Shown: positions 40,597 through 51,000, counted from the first letter of the stretch. The stretch is 64,000 bases of DNA from Pseudomonadales bacterium (GCA_028280345.1 JANQLY010000021.1:1-64000), one strand, 5' to 3'. The notes: generated from the letters alone by a model not told the origin. Numbers and translations are program-made.

Positions 40597-41656
40597 TTGC
40601 CTGAATAGTTTCAAGCGCCCAGCGCGTATGCTCCCGGATCAACTCATCACTATGATCTTTGCGTTGCAATAAAGCTTGCTGATTAATGTCATTGTTTTCT
40701 GCATTACCTAGCGCTACCGCAATATTTCTTAACCAGTTACGGTAACCGGTGCGTCGTATCGGCGAACCTTCCGTCTGTTTTAAAAACTCTTCTTCAGTCC
40801 ATAAAAATAATTCTGCGAGAGATTTTTGTTTAACATAGTCTCGCGCCGTAAAATCTTTTGCGCGAGTAGCTGCAGAGAATTTATTCCACGGACACGCTAC
40901 CTGACAGTCGTCGCAACCGAAAATGCGGTTGCCGATCAGAGGCCGTAGTTCAATAGGGATAGAACCGTCGTATTCAATGGTCAAATAGGAAATGCACTTG
41001 CGCGCATCTACCTGGTTCGGTGCAACAATCGCACCCGTAGGGCACTCATCAAGGCAGGCGGTACAGGTGCCGCAGTGATTCTGATTGTCTACTTTGCCTT
41101 CATCAGCATCGGTGGGTAGTGGCAGATTGGTAAACAGCTCGCCGAGGAAAAACCACGAACCCGCATCCTTGTTAATCAACATGGTGTTTTTGCCAATCCA
41201 GCCGAGCCCGGATTTTTCCGCCAGCGCCCGTTCCAGAACCGGAGCGCTGTCGACAAATGCGCGATATTCATGGGGTGTATGTGCGTTAATCGTTTTGGCG
41301 AGTTGTGTCAGGCGCGCGCGTATCGTCTTGTGATAGTCACGGCCATGTGCATAACAGGAGATCAGAGCCGAATTATCGCCATCTTCTGGAATCAGTGGGA
41401 TTTGCTCCGGGCGGTAGTCCATTCTGGCGGTGATTACACGGACAGTTCCCGGCTGTAACAGCTCCGGGTGACAGCGTTTCTCAAGGTGGTTTTCCATCCA
41501 GCTCATCGTGCCGTGGAAGCCCTGTTCGAGCCAGCGTTTGAGATGGTTCTCGTGTTCGCTGAGGTCGAGATCGCTAACCGCGAGCTGCTGAAAACCCAAT
41601 TCCTGCGCCCAGTCGCCGATCTGTTGTTTAAGTTGGTGCAAATCCACTGCTGTCAT
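40586..41656 (-). CDS. queG: Epoxyqueuosine reductase QueG
   Basis: QueG carries out the last step of queuosine synthesis in tRNA, using cobalamin and two [4Fe-4S] clusters. The 356-residue protein has both ferredoxin motifs: CGTCTACLDECPTGAI and CDDCQVACPWN. It also has the LAEKSGLGWIGKNTMLINKDAGSWFFLGE signature, given here as LAEKSGLGWIGKNT then the FFLGE core. It is divergent from nnr, a conserved neighbour. Confidence 0.95.
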   Translation of the reverse strand: MTAVDLHQLKQQIGDWAQELGFQQLAVSDLDLSEHENHLKRWLEQGFHGTMSWMENHLEKRCHPELLQPGTVRVITARMDYRPEQIPLIPEDGDNSALISCYAHGRDYHKTIRARLTQLAKTINAHTPHEYRAFVDSAPVLERALAEKSGLGWIGKNTMLINKDAGSWFFLGELFTNLPLPTDADEGKVDNQNHCGTCTACLDECPTGAIVAPNQVDARKCISYLTIEYDGSIPIELRPLIGNRIFGCDDCQVACPWNKFSAATRAKDFTARDYVKQKSLAELFLWTEEEFLKQTEGSPIRRTGYRNWLRNIAVALGNAENNDINQQALLQRKDHSDELIREHTRWALETIQAINT

Positions 41657-41728
41657 TCGCGTATAATACCGTCCGGAGAAGCAGGTTAAAAATCTGGCTT
41701 TTAAAAATACAGTATCGGGTTAATCATA

Positions 41729-43219
41729 ATGTTATACAGAGCAGAACAGGTGCGTGAACTGGATCGCATCGCGATAGAGGAGCGTGGCATCGCTGGTATT
41801 CAACTCATGAAGCGAGCAGGGCGCGCTGTACTTGATACCTTGCTTGAATGCTGGCCGGAGCCGGAACTGATTACGGTTTATTGTGGTACGGGCAATAATG
41901 GTGGTGACGGCTATATTGTGGCGGCATTGGCGGCAGAGAAAAATATTCCGGTTCAGGTGATACGGGTAGGGGATGCGAGCAAACTGGCGGGCGATGCCGA
42001 TAGCGCCTTCGACTATGCCTGGAATAATCATGTGGAGATGACCGATCTGGAAAAGGCGCAGGCGCCTGAACAGGGGGTGATTGTCGATGCGTTGCTTGGC
42101 ACTGGGCTCGGAGGCGGAGTACGCGATGAATTCAGAACGGCGATTGAACAAATTAACCAAAGCGGTTTGCCGGTCATTGCGGTAGATATCCCCTCGGGGC
42201 TGTGCGGCGACAGTGGTGCCGTGCTCGGTTGTGCGGCTAAGGCGGATTTGACGGTATCGTTTATCGGCCTCAAGCGCGGTCTGTATACCGCGATGGGCCC
42301 CGAGTACAGCGGGGAAATCTTTTTTGATGATCTGGCAGTCCCGGCGGATATCTATGAGCAAATTGATGCGGGAGTCGAGCTGCTGGAGCTTGATGAGTTG
42401 CTTTATGCTCTGCCTGCTCGACAGCGGCACGACCACAAGGGCTGCTTTGGCCATGTACTGGTGATTGGCGGCGACAGCGGTTTTGGCGGTGCAGTCGCGA
42501 TGGCGGCAGAAGCGGCCGCGCGCTGTGGCGCTGGGCTCGTTAGTGTGGCGACACAGCCGGAGCATGTGGCCGGGGTAATGGCTCGCTGCCCGGAATTGAT
42601 GGTGCGAGCGGTTGCCAATCACCATGAACTGGCACCGTTGCTGGAAAATGCCAGTGTATTGGTGGTTGGGCCGGGTCTTGGGCAGAGTAGCTGGTCGGAG
42701 CAATTATTGCACCACGCGGTGGCTCATGCTGTTGAACAGGATAAACCGGTGGTAATGGATGCAGATGCGCTCAATTTGCTTGCCGAAGGGCGTGTGATTG
42801 AGGATTATCCGTCGCGCTGGCTGCTCACACCCCACCCGGGTGAAGCGGCGCGCCTGCTCGATTGCAGTACCGATGCTGTGCAAAAGGGGCGTTTCCCGAT
42901 GGCCGCGACACTCAAAGAGCGCTACAAAGCCGCAGTTATTCTCAAAGGGGCGGGTTCACTCGTGGCAGCTCCGGGGGCACCGATGGCGTTATGCCCTTAT
43001 GGCAACCCGGGTATGGCTAGCGGTGGTATGGGTGATGTGCTGAGTGGCGTACTTGGTGCACTGCTCGCTCAGGGCCTCAATCTTGCTACGACAGCTAGGC
43101 TCGGCAGCTGTTTACATGGCTACAGTGCTGACTGGCTTGCGCAGGAATACGGCGAACGTGGGTTGCTCGCGAGCGATCTGATAGCGGTGATGCGCCAGCT
43201 GTTAAACCGCAGTTTGTAG
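41729..43219 (+). CDS. nnr: Bifunctional NAD(P)H-hydrate epimerase / ADP-dependent dehydratase
   Basis: This repair enzyme restores hydrated NAD(P)H. The 496-residue protein joins the YjeF N-terminal epimerase (about 1-215, YCGTGNNGGDGYIVAAL and DIPSGLCGDSG) to the ribokinase-like dehydratase (about 225-490, VIGGDSGFGGAVAMAAEAA, LTPHPGEAARLL and GNPGMASGGMGDVLSG). It begins the run nnr-tsaE-amidase-mutL, short gaps suggesting one operon. Confidence 0.95.
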   Translation: MLYRAEQVRELDRIAIEERGIAGIQLMKRAGRAVLDTLLECWPEPELITVYCGTGNNGGDGYIVAALAAEKNIPVQVIRVGDASKLAGDADSAFDYAWNNHVEMTDLEKAQAPEQGVIVDALLGTGLGGGVRDEFRTAIEQINQSGLPVIAVDIPSGLCGDSGAVLGCAAKADLTVSFIGLKRGLYTAMGPEYSGEIFFDDLAVPADIYEQIDAGVELLELDELLYALPARQRHDHKGCFGHVLVIGGDSGFGGAVAMAAEAAARCGAGLVSVATQPEHVAGVMARCPELMVRAVANHHELAPLLENASVLVVGPGLGQSSWSEQLLHHAVAHAVEQDKPVVMDADALNLLAEGRVIEDYPSRWLLTPHPGEAARLLDCSTDAVQKGRFPMAATLKERYKAAVILKGAGSLVAAPGAPMALCPYGNPGMASGGMGDVLSGVLGALLAQGLNLATTARLGSCLHGYSADWLAQEYGERGLLASDLIAVMRQLLNRSL

Positions 43220-43245
43220 CGTTGGGTTAATACTGTTGTCTGGTT

Positions 43246-43764
43246 ATGACTGAGCCCTTTAGCACATACCTTGCTGATGAGGCAGCTACGCTGGCAGTGG
43301 GGAAGCAGTTGGCACAGGTGCTTGCCTCGGTATCGACTGCGAAGCAGGATGTGAGCGCACTTGTAGTGTTTCTGCAGGGCACACTCGGCGCTGGTAAAAC
43401 CACACTGAGTCGCAGCCTGTTACGTGCGCTGGGTGAGCAGGGTGCAGTAAAAAGCCCCACCTACACGCTTGCAGAGCCTTATGAGCTCGACTGTGGTGCG
43501 ATATACCATTTTGATCTGTATCGTCTGGCTGATCCCGAGGAGCTCGAATATATGGGGGCACAGGAGTATTTTGACAGTGCTTATCTGTGTCTGGTGGAGT
43601 GGCCCGAGCGTGGTCAGGGCATGTTGCCCCGCGCAGATGTACAGGTGGTGCTGGAAAAAAATAATCAACGGGGAGGGAGGCAGATCAGTTTTCATGGTAC
43701 GGGTGAAGTTGGGGAACAGATCGTAGAACTTTTACGTCAAAACTTTGCCGAAATGAAAAAATAG
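43246..43764 (+). CDS. tsaE: tRNA threonylcarbamoyladenosine synthesis ATPase TsaE
   Basis: TsaE is a P-loop ATPase of the TsaBDE complex that installs t6A37 in ANN-decoding tRNAs, including the tRNA-Ile2 in this window. The 172-residue protein has Walker A GTLGAGKTTLSRSLL, the SPTYTLAEPYE switch region, HFDLYRL and VEWPERG. It is somewhat longer than E. coli TsaE. Confidence 0.95.
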   Translation: MTEPFSTYLADEAATLAVGKQLAQVLASVSTAKQDVSALVVFLQGTLGAGKTTLSRSLLRALGEQGAVKSPTYTLAEPYELDCGAIYHFDLYRLADPEELEYMGAQEYFDSAYLCLVEWPERGQGMLPRADVQVVLEKNNQRGGRQISFHGTGEVGEQIVELLRQNFAEMKK

Positions 43765-43796
43765 GCGAAAATAGAACTTTCAAACAGGGGGAGCGC

Positions 43797-45152
43797 TTGG
43801 TGCCAAGCCGATTTATCAGGCCGTTAGTCGCTGTATGCAGCGTGGCCTTTTTGTCCCTGTTTATCTATTCATCTTTTCTGTTTTTTAGTGAGAGCGCCAG
43901 CGCCGCCGATGTCAGCAGGCTGCGTGTTTATCGTGCACCAGATCACACGCGCCTCGTGTTTGATCTCGATGGTCCGGTAGAACATAAACTGTTTACGCTG
44001 AAAAAGGATGGCAGTAAACCTGAGCGTCTGGTCATTGATATTCCTCAGACAGCACTTAATGTCAATGTTGATAATATCGACATCACAAAAACCCCGATCA
44101 AAAAAATTCGCTACGGCACACGCAATGATTTTGATTTGCGTGTGGTGCTTGATCTGGCCACTTCGATTAATCCGAAGAGCTTTGTTCTAAAACCGAACCA
44201 GAAATACGGCCACCGCCTTGTCATTGATTTGTATGACAAGGACAAAGTTAAACCCGTTGTGAAAACTTCACCGGTGGCAGGTAAGCTGCGTGATATTTTG
44301 ATTGTGATAGATGCGGGACACGGGGGGGAGGACCCTGGCGCAATTGGCCCCGGGCGTGTGCGCGAAAAGGATGTGGTACTAAAAATTGCCAAACAGCTGC
44401 AAAAAATAATTAATGCCAAACCGGGCTATCGTGCCGAGCTGACGCGCACCGGTGATTACTACATCAAGTTGCGCAAGCGCAGCCGTATAGCATCAGAGAA
44501 AGGTGCAGATCTGTTTATCTCGATTCACGCTGACGCATTCAAGGATCCTCGCGCCAAAGGTGCTTCGGTGTTTGCATGGTCACAGCGCGGTGCAACCTCG
44601 GAAACGGCGCGTTATCTGGCCACCAAAGAAAATCAGTCGGATTTGATTGGTGGTACGGACCCGGACAGTGTGCCCAATGTGCTCCTTGAAGTGTTGGCAG
44701 ATATGTCGATTGATGCGAATGTCAGTTTTAGTCTCGGACTGGGCGATAGTGTATTAGGTGAAATGGGCAAAGTGGCGAAGTTGCATAAGCGCCATGTGGA
44801 ACAGGCGGGCTTTGCGGTGTTGAAATCTGTACGTGTACCATCGCTGCTGATTGAAACCGGTTTTATATCTAACCCGACAGAAGAGAGAAATCTCAACTCT
44901 TCGGCATATCGCAAGAAACTCGCAAATGCGATCTTTACCGGTATTCACAGTTATTTCTATCAGGTGCCACCGCCGGGCACTTATATTGCTGCACAGAAAA
45001 ATAAAACGCCGCTGGTCTATACAGTGTCCCGTGGCGATACGTTATCAGGCATTGCGGTCAAGTATAAAATCAGCCTTGCAGAACTGAAAAGCTATAACAA
45101 ACTCAGTAGCAACAATATTCATGTCGGACAAAAATTGCGTATCCCCAACTAA
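43797..45152 (+). CDS. amiB: N-acetylmuramoyl-L-alanine amidase (AMIN-Amidase_3-LysM)
   Basis: This septal peptidoglycan amidase has 451 residues. It has a hydrophobic signal (about 8-33), AMIN domain (about 40-150), zinc amidase domain (about 168-395) with VIDAGHGGEDPGAIG and the catalytic Glu region LLIETGFISNPTEERNL, and a single C-terminal LysM (YTVSRGDTLSGIAVKYKI). The translation start is TTG at 43797 or GTG at 43800, both after a GGGGGAG site. Placement before mutL is the classic amiB position. Confidence 0.92.
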   Translation: MVPSRFIRPLVAVCSVAFLSLFIYSSFLFFSESASAADVSRLRVYRAPDHTRLVFDLDGPVEHKLFTLKKDGSKPERLVIDIPQTALNVNVDNIDITKTPIKKIRYGTRNDFDLRVVLDLATSINPKSFVLKPNQKYGHRLVIDLYDKDKVKPVVKTSPVAGKLRDILIVIDAGHGGEDPGAIGPGRVREKDVVLKIAKQLQKIINAKPGYRAELTRTGDYYIKLRKRSRIASEKGADLFISIHADAFKDPRAKGASVFAWSQRGATSETARYLATKENQSDLIGGTDPDSVPNVLLEVLADMSIDANVSFSLGLGDSVLGEMGKVAKLHKRHVEQAGFAVLKSVRVPSLLIETGFISNPTEERNLNSSAYRKKLANAIFTGIHSYFYQVPPPGTYIAAQKNKTPLVYTVSRGDTLSGIAVKYKISLAELKSYNKLSSNNIHVGQKLRIPN

Positions 45153-45169
45153 CCGGATGATCCTGCTTT

Positions 45170-47023
45170 ATGCCTGTGATTAAACAATTGTCATCGCGCC
45201 TTGCCAACCAGATTGCCGCTGGTGAAGTAGTAGAACGTCCGGCGTCTATCGTTAAGGAATTACTGGAGAACAGTCTCGATGCTGGCGCTGATCAAATTAC
45301 TATCGATGTAGAAGGTGGCGGTAGCAAGTTAATCCGCGTGCGTGATAACGGTTGTGGCATTGGCAAGGATGATTTGTCCCTCGCATTGAGTCGCCATGCG
45401 ACGAGCAAGATTACCAGTCTGGATGACCTCGAAGCAGTTGCGACATTAGGTTTTCGCGGTGAGGCTCTTGCCAGTATGAGTTCCGTATCCCGATTGTTGT
45501 TAACAGCCAATGAGGCATCATCAGGTGCTGGCTGGCAGGTGTTTGCGGAAGGTGAAGAGATGGCTGCCGAGGTGTCGGCAGCCAGTCATCCCCAGGGCAC
45601 CACCGTGGAAGTGCGCGACCTGTTTTTTAATACCCCGGCGCGGCGCAAGTTTTTGCGCACGGAAAAAACCGAGTTCGGGCGTATTGACGATGTGGTAAAA
45701 AAATTGTCGCTGAGCAGATTTGATGTGGGCTTTCAGCTTACCCACAATCAGAAAACCATTCGCGCCATGCGACCTGCTCACACACAACAGGAAAAAGATC
45801 GCCGTGTGGCTATGGTTTGTGGTCCGGCGTTTATGGAAAACAGTCTTTTCGTGGATATGGATGGGCGCGATGAACAGGGCCAGGGCTTGCGTTTGTGGGG
45901 CTGGATTGCCGAGCCAACCTTTAATCGCAGTCAGGCTGATATGCAGTACTTTTATGTCAATGGTCGTGTCATCAAGGACAAAGTGATTACTCATGCGGTG
46001 CGCCAGGCCTATCAGGATGTTCTCGCACACAATCGCCATGCGGCGTTTTTGCTTTATCTTGATATTGATCCGGCAGCGGTAGATGTTAACGTGCACCCCA
46101 CCAAACACGAGGTGCGCTTTCGCGACAGCCGTACGGTGCATGACTTTCTGTTTCGCAGTATTCACAGAGCGCTTGCACAACATCGACCTGGTGAAAGTGT
46201 GGGTGAGGACAGTGCTGCTGTAGCGAGTGCGCCTGCGACAACCGTAAGTTCCATGCCGGCACAAAGTTCAATAGGCTTTGCTGATAAACCTTCAGGTGCG
46301 AGTGTGCAGCAACAGTTGGCAACCTATGGGCAGCTACATGAAGGAGATAAACATCAGCCTGCTACGCCGGTGGCGTCTCATGTGCTGGATTCAGCGGTCC
46401 GATCTGTTGAGGTGAATATTGATGAGTCTGATGAAGACTGCCCGCCGCTCGGTTATGCGATTGCCCAATTACACGGCATCTATATTCTGGCGGAAAACAC
46501 CCAGGGCTTGATTGTGGTGGATATGCACGCAGCTCATGAACGTATTACCTACGAGCGTATGAAGCAGGGGCTGGATGCGGATGGTATTAACAGTCAGCCA
46601 CTACTAGTGCCTGAGTCGATGGCGGTAAGTGAGAAAGAAGCGGCGCTTGCAGAAGAACAGTCTGGATTGTTATTACAACTTGGGCTTAAGGTTGAACGTG
46701 CTGGCCCTGAAAGTTTGTTGATTCGTGAGGTACCGGTGTTATTGCAGAATTCCGATGTTACGGCATTGATTCGTGATGTGTTGTCTGACCTTGTCGAGTA
46801 CGGTAGCACCAAACGTGTGCGTGAGGAAATCAATGAAGTGCTTGCGACAATGGCCTGTCATGGTTCGGTGCGCGCGAATCGTCGCTTAACAATTCCTGAA
46901 ATGAATGCGTTGTTGCGCGATATGGAAGTCACTGAACGCAGTGGACAGTGCAACCATGGTCGACCCACCTGGAGTCAGATCAGTTTGGCTGAGCTCGACA
47001 AACTGTTTTCCCGTGGGCGCTAG
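45170..47023 (+). CDS. mutL: DNA mismatch repair protein MutL
   Basis: MutL is the matchmaker ATPase of mismatch repair. It has 617 residues: GHKL ATPase domain with [27 protein letters not shown] and [13 protein letters not shown]; the transducer domain; a variable Ser/Ala-rich linker (about 345-420); and a C-terminal dimerisation domain with [14 protein letters not shown] and QCNHGRPTW. There is no DQHA(x)2E(x)4E endonuclease motif (the position reads [12 protein letters not shown]), as in other MutH- or Pseudomonas-type lineages. miaA and hfq do not follow. Confidence 0.96.
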   Translation: MPVIKQLSSRLANQIAAGEVVERPASIVKELLENSLDAGADQITIDVEGGGSKLIRVRDNGCGIGKDDLSLALSRHATSKITSLDDLEAVATLGFRGEALASMSSVSRLLLTANEASSGAGWQVFAEGEEMAAEVSAASHPQGTTVEVRDLFFNTPARRKFLRTEKTEFGRIDDVVKKLSLSRFDVGFQLTHNQKTIRAMRPAHTQQEKDRRVAMVCGPAFMENSLFVDMDGRDEQGQGLRLWGWIAEPTFNRSQADMQYFYVNGRVIKDKVITHAVRQAYQDVLAHNRHAAFLLYLDIDPAAVDVNVHPTKHEVRFRDSRTVHDFLFRSIHRALAQHRPGESVGEDSAAVASAPATTVSSMPAQSSIGFADKPSGASVQQQLATYGQLHEGDKHQPATPVASHVLDSAVRSVEVNIDESDEDCPPLGYAIAQLHGIYILAENTQGLIVVDMHAAHERITYERMKQGLDADGINSQPLLVPESMAVSEKEAALAEEQSGLLLQLGLKVERAGPESLLIREVPVLLQNSDVTALIRDVLSDLVEYGSTKRVREEINEVLATMACHGSVRANRRLTIPEMNALLRDMEVTERSGQCNHGRPTWSQISLAELDKLFSRGR

Positions 47024-47038
47024 TAAAGGAGGGGGGCG

Positions 47039-48064
47039 ATGAAGGTTGATACCACCATGGTACTGGACGGCCAGCCGGCTCAGGCGGGTGACATTGCCAA
47101 AACACTTGAAGAGGTGGGTTACAGCGGTGCCTTCAGTTTTGAAGGCCAGCACGATCCGTTTTTACCGCTGGCGCTTGCGGCGCAAACCACGCAATCGATG
47201 GAGCTTGGAACAGGCATTGCGGTGGCATTTGCGCGCAATCCAATGAGCCTTGCTAACCTGGGGTTTGATTTGCAGCAGATGACTCGGGGTCGTTTTATTC
47301 TCGGTCTTGGTACTCAGATTCAGGCGCATATTGAAAAACGTTTTAGTATGCAGTGGTCAAAACCCGCGGCGCGCATGAAAGAAATGATTCAGGCAATTCA
47401 GGCAATCTGGGACTGTTGGCAAAACGGTAGCAAACTGCGCTTTGAAGGCGAGTTCTATCGCCACACGCTGATGACACCGACATTTAGTCCGCCACCCTGT
47501 GAGCACGGCTTGCCAAAAATTTTTGCTGCGGGGGTGGGTCCGAAAATGACCACGGCGGTATGTGAGGTAGCTGATGGCTTTACCATTCATCCATTTAACA
47601 CAGAAAAATCCCTCGCCGAAATTACATTGCCGTCGATTAATGCAGGTTTACAAAACAATGTCAGAGGGCGCGAGGGGTTTGAAATTTCCTGCAATGTGAT
47701 TATCGGCAGCGGTGATACAGAAAAATCCCTGCGTGAGGCGAGAGAGAAAATCCGCAAACAGATTGCATTTTATGGCTCGACGCCGGCCTATCGGCCAATT
47801 CTGGCCTGCCATGGCTGGGAAGGGCTGCAAGAGGAACTCAATAACCTGTCCAAGCAAGGCCGCTGGGATGATATGACGAATCTGGTCAACGACGAGGTGA
47901 TTGATGCGATTGCGGTTGTCGCTCCACGAGAGGAGATTGCACCGCGTATTCGGCAAAAGCTCGGTGGCATTGTGGACAGAGTGAACCTTGTGGCCCGTTA
48001 TACACCGGACGAGAAAGATTGGTATGATGTCGTGGCACAACTGAACACCCGGGAAGATGGATAG
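47039..48064 (+). CDS. LLM-class F420-dependent-type oxidoreductase
   Basis: This luciferase-like TIM-barrel protein has 341 residues, beginning MKVDTTMVLDGQPAQAGDIA. LELGTGIAVAFARNP is seen as MELGTGIAVAFARNP, followed by GRFILGLGTQ and LPKIFAAGVGPKMT. The pattern resembles the TIGR03617 group described from mycobacteria as F420-dependent. Whether this bacterium makes F420 cannot be told here; FMN is the alternative cofactor. A strong AAAGGAGGGGGG ribosome site lies 15 bp after the mutL stop, so it probably belongs to the same operon. Confidence 0.8.
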   Translation: MKVDTTMVLDGQPAQAGDIAKTLEEVGYSGAFSFEGQHDPFLPLALAAQTTQSMELGTGIAVAFARNPMSLANLGFDLQQMTRGRFILGLGTQIQAHIEKRFSMQWSKPAARMKEMIQAIQAIWDCWQNGSKLRFEGEFYRHTLMTPTFSPPPCEHGLPKIFAAGVGPKMTTAVCEVADGFTIHPFNTEKSLAEITLPSINAGLQNNVRGREGFEISCNVIIGSGDTEKSLREAREKIRKQIAFYGSTPAYRPILACHGWEGLQEELNNLSKQGRWDDMTNLVNDEVIDAIAVVAPREEIAPRIRQKLGGIVDRVNLVARYTPDEKDWYDVVAQLNTREDG

Positions 48065-48094
48065 GTAAATGGGCAGAGAGTTAGGCAGGTAACC

Positions 48095-48310
48095 ATGGCT
48101 TATATTTGTCAGGATTGCACCTATAAGGCAAACAAACGCTTTCCGGAAGGACGTTGCCCGGCCTGTGGTTCCTTTAACATCAGATCTGATCGTAGCAAGG
48201 AAGATGTTAAGCAGGAAAAGGATAAAAAAACACCGCTGGAAATTTTTATTATGGTGCTGGTCTGGGGGGTACTGATCTGGGGAGTCTGGGACCGCTATTT
48301 TTCCGGCTAA
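48095..48310 (+). CDS. Small zinc-ribbon membrane protein
   Basis: The protein has 71 residues. A rubredoxin-like N-terminus has two CxxC pairs (CQDC at 5-8 and CPAC at 21-24), a charged K/E/D-rich linker follows, and a C-terminal TM helix (about 48-66, IFIMVLVWGVLIWGVW) ends RYFSG. It is likely a tail-anchored, metal-binding protein facing the cytoplasm. It lies 30 bp after the LLM oxidoreductase and 69 bp before the MMPL exporter. Function unknown. Confidence 0.72.
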   Translation: MAYICQDCTYKANKRFPEGRCPACGSFNIRSDRSKEDVKQEKDKKTPLEIFIMVLVWGVLIWGVWDRYFSG

Positions 48311-48379
48311 ATGAGGTGTTACCGGTTTGCCGGAGCAAACTCCCTATCAGGGTAATACAAGCAGTATGAGGATATAACT

Positions 48380-50974
48380 ATGGCACAAAGCCTGAAGCAC
48401 TGTTACGAGAGGCTCGTGCTCGACCACCCATTGCCAGTCTTGATTGTTGTGGCCATTGTTGCAGTGGTATTGGCTGTGGCAATTCCCAAAGCGCGCCTTG
48501 ATGCCTCGGCAGATTCCCTGACGCTGGAGAATGATAACTCCATTGATTATTTTCGCGATACCGTAACTCGCTACGGTACGAGTGATTATCTCGTGGTTAC
48601 TTATACGCCCAAAGAGGATTTGTTCTCCGATGTTGCCTTGCATCGCTTACAAGCTATGAGCAGTGAGCTGTTAACGCTGGAGCAGGTAGAAAGTATTACG
48701 TCGATTCTTAATCTGCCGCTGTTGAACAGCCCAAAGGTTGCGTTGTCAGAGCTGTCGCAGGAACCGCGTACACTGCTAATGCCGGATACCGATAGAGCAT
48801 TGGCAGAACGTGAATTTATCGAAAGCCCGATTTATCGCAATATGGTGTTGAGCGACGATGGGCAAACCACCGGCATGCTGGTTAACCTCAAGCTCGACAG
48901 GCATTACTTTGAGCTTGTAGAGCGGCGTGACGATTTACGCTACAAACGCAAGCATGAAGGTTTAACAGATACAGAAATGCTTGAATTGGAAAGAGTGAGT
49001 GAAGAATTTCTCGCCCACCGTACTTTTTTGCAGGAACAGTCGGCACAAAATATCGTTCAGGTACGAGCCATCCTTGATAAATATCGTAGCGATGCGCAAA
49101 TACATCTTGGCGGTATTACGATGATTACTGCCGATATGATTGCGTTTATTCAAAGTGATCTGGTGATTTTTGGTAGTGGTATTCTGCTGTTTATTATCTG
49201 CATGCTCATTATTATCTTTCGCCAGTTGCGCTGGGTTTTATTGCCGCTCACAACTTGCTGCCTGAGTGTGGTAATGATGCTTGGCTATCTCGCCTGGGTA
49301 GACTGGCGCCTGACAGTGATTTCCTCAAACTTTGTTGCGCTGTTATTGATTATCACCTTGTCGATGACCGTGCACCTGGTGGTGCGCTATCGTGAACTGT
49401 TGCGCGAAAAGCCCGATGCACCGCAGCGCGAAGTGGTATGGGATATGGTGCGTTTTATGTCCAAGCCCTGCCTGTATACGATCCTTACAACAATGGTGGC
49501 GTTTATCTCCCTCGTGGTCAGTGATATCCGCCCGGTCATCGACTTTGGCTGGATGATGACAATGGGTCTCGCACTTGCCTTCACTATCGTGTTTATTGTT
49601 ATGCCAGCGAGCATGATGTTGATGCAGCGTGCCAAACCTGATACGGGTAAGGACTATACAAAAATGATGACACGCCGCCTCGCGTGGCTTACAGAACATT
49701 ATGGCAATACGATTCTATTTTTATACCTTGTCACCGCACTGCTGAGTTTCTACGGCATTACCCAGCTTAAAGTTGAAAACCGTTTTATCGACTACTTTGA
49801 TGAATCCACAGAAATTTATCAGGGTATGGAACTGATTGATAAAAAGCTTGGTGGTACTACACCGCTTGATATTATTCTTGATGTCAGGCCTCAGTCGGGT
49901 GAAACCGCAGCGGAACAAACTGCCCCTGTGGCCGATGAAGACTTTGATGATTTCGCTGATGACCCATTTGCTGAAGATGAATTCGCAGATGATGAATTTG
50001 GTGATGAGTTTGATGATGGTTTTGGCGATACTTTCGAGGGTGATGCATTTGGCGAAAGTGAAACGAGCGAAGCGCCTACCTCTTACTGGTTTACCCAGAG
50101 TGGTTTGCAGGAAATCAGCCAGCTACATAACTTTGTCGATGAGCTGTCAGTAACCGGCAAGGTAAATTCGCTGGCGATGACCTATGAACTCGCCACACAA
50201 ATGAATGAAGGGGAACTCAATGACTTCGAGTTGGTATTCCTCTATCAATTGTTGCCGGACGATATCAAGGCTGCACTGATTGAGCCCTACTTGTCTCTCG
50301 AAGCGAATCAGGCCCGTATCAGTGTGCGCGTCAAGGAAAGTGACGGCAGCTTACGCCGCGGTGAACTGATCGAAACGATTCGTAATTATGCAGTTGATGA
50401 TATGGGTCTGGCGGAAGAGCAGATCAATTTTACCAGTATGGTGGTGTTGTATAACAATATGCTCGAAAGTCTGTTCCGTTCCCAGATACTCACACTGGGT
50501 GCGGTATTTGTCGGCATTTTGTTGATGTTCATGACGCTGTTCCGCTCTTTTTATATTGCGATTATCGCGATTGTGCCGAATATTCTCGCCGCTGCACTGG
50601 TGCTGGGTATTATGGGATTAGCAGGTATTCCTCTCGACATGATGACGATTACGATTGCCGCGATTGTCATTGGTATTGGTGTGGATCACTCGATTCACTA
50701 TATCCACCGCTTTAAACGGGAATATGCAATAGATCATGACTATCTTGCGGCGATGTACCGTTCACATGGCAGTATCGGCAAAGCGATGTACTACACCACG
50801 ATTACTATTATGGTGGGCTTTTCCATTCTTGGGTTTTCCAACTTTACGCCATCGCTGTACTTCGGTTTGCTAACGAGCATGGCCATGTTCGCGGCACTTG
50901 TGGGTGCTTTATTGTTGTTGCCGAAGCTGATGCTGGTTTTAAAACCGCTTGGCAAAAATAACCGCCAGCAGTAA
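48380..50974 (+). CDS. RND-superfamily (MMPL-type) exporter
   Basis: This is an 864-residue inner-membrane protein with about 12 TM helices in two homologous halves, each with a large periplasmic loop, TM bundles near 255-410 and 685-860. Typical sterol-sensing/MMPL features are seen, such as TIAAIVIGIGVDHSIHYIHRFKRE in shortened form GIGVDHSIHYIHRF. The second periplasmic loop carries a very acidic low-complexity tract (about 517-563, D/E/F-rich). Proteins of this class export lipids, hopanoids or other hydrophobic compounds; the cargo is unknown. A terminator follows. Confidence 0.85.
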   Translation: MAQSLKHCYERLVLDHPLPVLIVVAIVAVVLAVAIPKARLDASADSLTLENDNSIDYFRDTVTRYGTSDYLVVTYTPKEDLFSDVALHRLQAMSSELLTLEQVESITSILNLPLLNSPKVALSELSQEPRTLLMPDTDRALAEREFIESPIYRNMVLSDDGQTTGMLVNLKLDRHYFELVERRDDLRYKRKHEGLTDTEMLELERVSEEFLAHRTFLQEQSAQNIVQVRAILDKYRSDAQIHLGGITMITADMIAFIQSDLVIFGSGILLFIICMLIIIFRQLRWVLLPLTTCCLSVVMMLGYLAWVDWRLTVISSNFVALLLIITLSMTVHLVVRYRELLREKPDAPQREVVWDMVRFMSKPCLYTILTTMVAFISLVVSDIRPVIDFGWMMTMGLALAFTIVFIVMPASMMLMQRAKPDTGKDYTKMMTRRLAWLTEHYGNTILFLYLVTALLSFYGITQLKVENRFIDYFDESTEIYQGMELIDKKLGGTTPLDIILDVRPQSGETAAEQTAPVADEDFDDFADDPFAEDEFADDEFGDEFDDGFGDTFEGDAFGESETSEAPTSYWFTQSGLQEISQLHNFVDELSVTGKVNSLAMTYELATQMNEGELNDFELVFLYQLLPDDIKAALIEPYLSLEANQARISVRVKESDGSLRRGELIETIRNYAVDDMGLAEEQINFTSMVVLYNNMLESLFRSQILTLGAVFVGILLMFMTLFRSFYIAIIAIVPNILAAALVLGIMGLAGIPLDMMTITIAAIVIGIGVDHSIHYIHRFKREYAIDHDYLAAMYRSHGSIGKAMYYTTITIMVGFSILGFSNFTPSLYFGLLTSMAMFAALVGALLLLPKLMLVLKPLGKNNRQQ

Positions 50975-51000
50975 ACCTGTGTAGGAGTAATGCAAAAAGA

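Noticed and set aside
41732..42703. Open frame of 323 codons antisense to nnr
   Set aside because: Low-complexity R/H/Q-rich translation typical of a shadow frame; nnr on the other strand is certain.
45170..47023. MutL endonuclease form
   Set aside because: The DQHA-type nuclease motif is not intact ([12 protein letters not shown]), so nicking activity is not claimed.
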